64,000 nucleotides of DNA from Oscillospiraceae bacterium (GTDB taxonomy: Bacteria > Bacillota_A > Clostridia > Oscillospirales > Ruminococcaceae), in assembly GCA_017523995.1 (NCBI GenBank), contig JAFWUX010000034.1, positions 1 to 64,000 of the forward strand, given 5' to 3'. The notes beneath the pieces were generated by a model that did not search any database, was not told the origin of the DNA, and saw only the letters and a program-made list of their open reading frames with translations. A program made the position numbers and the translations under genes. Position 1 is the stretch's first letter, and every line of letters starts with the position of its first letter. Shown piece by piece: positions 61,185-64,000 of this stretch.

Positions 61185-62624
61185 ATGAATAAATATAAAA
61201 CGCTGGCGCTGAACACGGTCGTGTTTGCGATCGGCAGCTTCGGCTCCAAGATTCTGGCGTTTCTGCTTACGCGTCTGTACACCAAGTTCTTCGACGGCGC
61301 CTTTGTGTTTAATACAAAGGAAATCCTCGAGACCTGCGCCAATATGCTGATCCCGCTTGTCAGCATGTCGATTGCAGATGCGATCATCCGCTACGGACTG
61401 GATAAAAACTACGAGCAGAAATCCGTTTTCTCCAATGCAGCCGTCATTATGATGACGGGCGGCATCGGTTTTCTGGTGCTGTCACCGCTGCTGCTGCTTT
61501 ACAGCGACATCCGGCCGCATGTTCCCCTGCTGATCGGCTTTGTGCTTTGCTCCTGCTTCCGGCAGCTATCGGCGCAGTTTGCAAGAGCGCGCGGCATGGT
61601 AAAGCTCTTTGCGGCAGACGGCATCATCTGCACGCTGATGTTCTTCATCGCAAATGTCATCCTGATTGCAAAGCTGAAGCTCGGCATCACGGGCTTTATG
61701 CTCTCGAATATGTTTGCCGATACGGTCTCCGGCATCGGCGTCTGGTGCATTGCAAAGCACGGCAGATTCTTCAGTTTCAAGTATATTGACAAGGAACTGC
61801 TCGAAACGATGCTGCGCTTTTCGCTGCCGCTGATCCCGACTGCGGAGCTGTGGCTGATCACCGGCTTCTCGGACCGTATCTTCGTCAAGGCGATCGTCAA
61901 TGCGACGGAGGCAGGCGTCTACGGCGCAGCGACAAAAATCCCGAATCTGCTTGCAATGGTCTCGACGATCTTCTATCAGGCGTGGAATATGAGCGCAATC
62001 GCCGAGAACGATTCCGACAGCAAATCAAAATTCTATGCGCAGGTCTATGATGCCTATCAGGCGCTGCTGACACTGGCAGCCGGCTGCATCATCGCATTTG
62101 ATCAGATTCTCTCCTTTTTCCTGATCAAAACAGACAAGGACCCTGCCTTTGAACATGCATATCTCTACACGCCGGTGCTGGTCATCGCGGTGCTGATGAT
62201 GTGCTATAACCAGTTCTTCTCCAGCATCTATACGGTCACAAAGCACACCCGAAACAGCTTCTGGACCAGTCTTGTCGCAGCGGTTGTCAATCTGGTGCTC
62301 AATGCGGTCCTGATCCCGATTTTTGCGGTGCAGGGCGCGATCATTGCCACCTTTACAAGCTATGTTGTCTGCTATGTGATCCGTCTGTTTGATGCGCGGC
62401 GCTATGTCCCGTTCCATGTTTCCAATCTGCGGACGGTGGTCAATGTTGTGATCCTGTTCCTGATGTGCAATGCAATCAGCCACACCGATGTCACCGCCGC
62501 TGATTATGCACAGTGGAAGGGCTTTGTCCCGATCGTGCTCGGCGTTGAACTGCTGGCACTCACCGCGTTCAACTTCAAGCCGCTGCTCGCAACGGCAAAC
62601 AAGATCCTCAAGCGCCGATCCTAA
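61185..62624 (+). CDS. Polysaccharide flippase (MOP superfamily)
   Basis: The 479-residue integral membrane protein has about 12-14 helices and the pattern of the Wzx/RfbX branch of the MOP superfamily: FAIGSFGSKILAFLLTRLYT at the start and a typical YGAATKIPNLLAMVSTIFYQAW in the middle. It should move lipid-linked sugars across the membrane. No glycosyltransferase genes are beside it, so it may act with surface polymers encoded elsewhere. Confidence 0.85.
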   Translation: MNKYKTLALNTVVFAIGSFGSKILAFLLTRLYTKFFDGAFVFNTKEILETCANMLIPLVSMSIADAIIRYGLDKNYEQKSVFSNAAVIMMTGGIGFLVLSPLLLLYSDIRPHVPLLIGFVLCSCFRQLSAQFARARGMVKLFAADGIICTLMFFIANVILIAKLKLGITGFMLSNMFADTVSGIGVWCIAKHGRFFSFKYIDKELLETMLRFSLPLIPTAELWLITGFSDRIFVKAIVNATEAGVYGAATKIPNLLAMVSTIFYQAWNMSAIAENDSDSKSKFYAQVYDAYQALLTLAAGCIIAFDQILSFFLIKTDKDPAFEHAYLYTPVLVIAVLMMCYNQFFSSIYTVTKHTRNSFWTSLVAAVVNLVLNAVLIPIFAVQGAIIATFTSYVVCYVIRLFDARRYVPFHVSNLRTVVNVVILFLMCNAISHTDVTAADYAQWKGFVPIVLGVELLALTAFNFKPLLATANKILKRRS

Positions 62625-62683
62625 TGTTCTCCCCCGCTCGGCATGCGGAAGAAATAAAAATCAATTTTGGAGGTTTATCAACC

Positions 62684-63115
62684 ATGGACGCCCGTTCTAT
62701 TTTATTCGCAATGATACCTGTCGCGCTGACACTGATCAATTACGCAATCATGCGCGATCTCATCTGGGGAATTTTCCTCGGCAGCAAGAAACAGAAAAAT
62801 GCATTGAAGCACAAGGAGGAGGCAAAGGGCTTTGCCCGCTTCCGTCAGACCTATATCGAACAGTACCTGACCAAATTTCAGGGCGACTACAAAAAATGGA
62901 TGGGCATTAAGCTTGTAACCTTTATCCTTGCGATTGTGCAGCTGGTCGGCTTCACAGTCCTGATCCTGCTCCATGTTCCGTTCTGGATCGTTGCGATCAT
63001 CTGCTGCGTGTTCATCCTCTGGAATATTGTGATGTTCGCGGTCATGATGAAGGAAACCGAACCCTCGACCAATAAGAAATCCACCAAGGGTTCCCCGTGG
63101 AGATTTGAACAGTAA
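62684..63115 (+). CDS. Small membrane protein of unknown function
   Basis: The 143-residue protein has an N-terminal membrane helix (about 7-28), a basic soluble loop (KKQKNALKHKEEAKGFARFRQ) and two closely spaced helices (about 75-96 and 98-118). GGAGG precedes the ATG at 62684, which is preferred to the earlier frame start at 62624. No family recognised. It precedes the zinc-ribbon gene. Confidence 0.7.
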   Translation: MDARSILFAMIPVALTLINYAIMRDLIWGIFLGSKKQKNALKHKEEAKGFARFRQTYIEQYLTKFQGDYKKWMGIKLVTFILAIVQLVGFTVLILLHVPFWIVAIICCVFILWNIVMFAVMMKETEPSTNKKSTKGSPWRFEQ

Positions 63116-63142
63116 TCCCAAACCTGAAAGGAGATCATCCGA

Positions 63143-63496
63143 ATGAAACTTGATGACACCATGAACGGACTGCGTTCCGTCTTTGATACGGCAGCTCAGC
63201 GCACCGCAGATGTGCTCGAAGGCTCGAAAGGATTTTATGAGCGCGGCAAGCTGCGCTCCCAGCTCAACGATTACTACCGCCGTCTCGGCAGAGCGGAATA
63301 TGAAGCCGCTGTCAACGGCGTCAGCAGCATGGATGAAATCAACATGCTGATCCAGAAGATCACCGAACTGCGTCAGCAGCAGCTCTCGATGGAGCAGAGC
63401 TCGCAGCGCGGCGGCACCGTCACCTGCCCGACCTGCGGCAAGCTGAATTCTGCACAGGATTCGTTCTGCCCAGGCTGCGGCGCACAGCTCAAATGA
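63143..63496 (+). CDS. Small zinc-ribbon protein
   Basis: The 117-residue protein has a helical N-terminal part (LRSQLNDYYRRLGRAEYEAA) and a C-terminal zinc ribbon CPTCG...CPGCG (about residues 94-114). Its function is unknown; similar Firmicute proteins are thought to act as adaptors. It ends with an ATGA overlap into the RlmD gene. Confidence 0.82.
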   Translation: MKLDDTMNGLRSVFDTAAQRTADVLEGSKGFYERGKLRSQLNDYYRRLGRAEYEAAVNGVSSMDEINMLIQKITELRQQQLSMEQSSQRGGTVTCPTCGKLNSAQDSFCPGCGAQLK

Positions 63497-64000
63497 GCCG
63501 CGGCGGCAAGGAAGCACCGTTGCTCCGCAAAAATCAGATCATTCCGCTCAATATCACCGGTATGACCGCAGAAGGCCAAGGCGTTGGACACTTCTGCGGT
63601 CTTGCAGTATTTGTCGCTCATGCAGCGCCCGGCGATGAAGCGGATGTGCGGATCGTCAAGGTGCAGAAAAATCTCGCATACGGCATCATCGAGCAGATGC
63701 ATACGCCCTCGCCGGACCGCACCGCGCCGCAGTGCAGCGTGTATCCGAAGTGCGGCGGATGCGTCTTTCAGCATATCACCTATGAGGCGGAGTGCCGCAT
63801 CAAGGCACAGATCGTCAGCGATGCGTTCACGCGCATCGGACATCTTGAGCCGGAAACGCTGCTCCCGATCTACGGCGCCGAATCCCCCGCCGGATACCGC
63901 AACAAGGCGCAGTATCCCTGCGGCACCGATCCGGAGACCGGTGCGCCCCGCTTCGGCTTCTATGCGCCGCGCTCGCACCGCCTGATCCCTGTCACGGACT
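63493..64000 (+). CDS. rlmD: 23S rRNA (uracil-C5)-methyltransferase RlmD-like, partial
   Basis: The first 169 residues of a TrmA/RlmD-family RNA methyltransferase are visible; the gene runs off the right edge. A TRAM domain (LNITGMTAEGQGVGHF...VFVAHAAPGDEADVRI, about 19-70) precedes the iron-sulfur cluster motif CSVYPKCGGCVFQH (about 81-94) and GYRNKAQYPCG. The methyltransferase core with the SAM site lies beyond the window, so the exact target uridine is not certain. Confidence 0.85.
   Translation, partial: MSRGGKEAPLLRKNQIIPLNITGMTAEGQGVGHFCGLAVFVAHAAPGDEADVRIVKVQKNLAYGIIEQMHTPSPDRTAPQCSVYPKCGGCVFQHITYEAECRIKAQIVSDAFTRIGHLEPETLLPIYGAESPAGYRNKAQYPCGTDPETGAPRFGFYAPRSHRLIPVTD

Overview
The window looks like a chromosome segment of an anaerobic, Gram-positive gut or rumen Clostridium, most likely a Ruminococcus-like member of the Oscillospiraceae. 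This is an inference from gene content: dockerin and cohesin-like modules, a SigI/RsgI pair of the type that controls cellulosome genes in Clostridium thermocellum, Spo0A, an HrcA-type CIRCE element before hsp20, and an SdpR/SdpI pair. Most promoters I could read have a TTGaca-like -35, exactly 17 bases, and TATAAT. Most of the window has fairly high GC, but 1-9200 and 55585-56544 are visibly more AT-rich and look acquired.

Layout. 1-2112: relics of an immunity-gene array (one partial gene, an unrecognised small protein, a SUKH protein) separated by repeated fragments of one gene tail. 2113-11361: a minus-strand accessory block with SbcC, SbcD, a WYL regulator with a clear promoter and inverted repeat, a protein with a C-terminal endonuclease-like domain, and a large DUF2075 helicase with an N-terminal nuclease motif. 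The block ends close to the 3' end of a tRNA-Ala(CGC) gene (11722-11797). This is the best candidate for a poorly described defence or DNA-processing island.

11944-17334: GNAT acetyltransferase, DHHW-family protein, membrane-anchored SurA/PrsA-like foldase, and an ABC exporter. 17512-18813: enolase with a long structured leader. 19201-24537: amidohydrolase, GNAT, TetR regulator and a MacB/FtsX-type ABC transporter. 24831-26515: hsp20 under CIRCE, then SdpR/SdpI with three copies of a 22-bp operator. 26566-28119: full-length GMP synthase; a second, synthetase-only GMP synthase lies at 38408-39388. 28577-33344: MoxR, DUF58 and transglutaminase operon. 33501-34031: a 103-bp tandem repeat. 34240-38254: ABC-F protein, then an ECF sigma factor with a PASTA-domain membrane partner.

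39603-45397: a possible immunity gene, a small ORF pair, a secreted bulb-lectin plus NlpC/P60-like hydrolase behind a 14-bp-arm palindrome, a dockerin protein and a beta-helix lipoprotein. 45603-50829: YunG-like protein, flavodoxins, Spo0A, a flavin reductase and a secreted dockerin-flavodoxin-cyclophilin fusion divergent from a small-protein/FMN-reductase pair. 51016-52907: RsgI and SigI. 53102-64000: folD, purA, a cohesin-like/dockerin pair, two M16 peptidases with lgt, a flippase, two small proteins and the start of RlmD.

How the parts fit: the secreted dockerin and cohesin modules, SigI/RsgI, lectin-hydrolase, transglutaminase and foldase point to a cell surface specialised for glycan or cell-wall interaction. 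Housekeeping genes (eno, guaA, folD, purA, lgt, tRNA) are interleaved. The intergenic spaces carry at least four families of short palindromic repeats.
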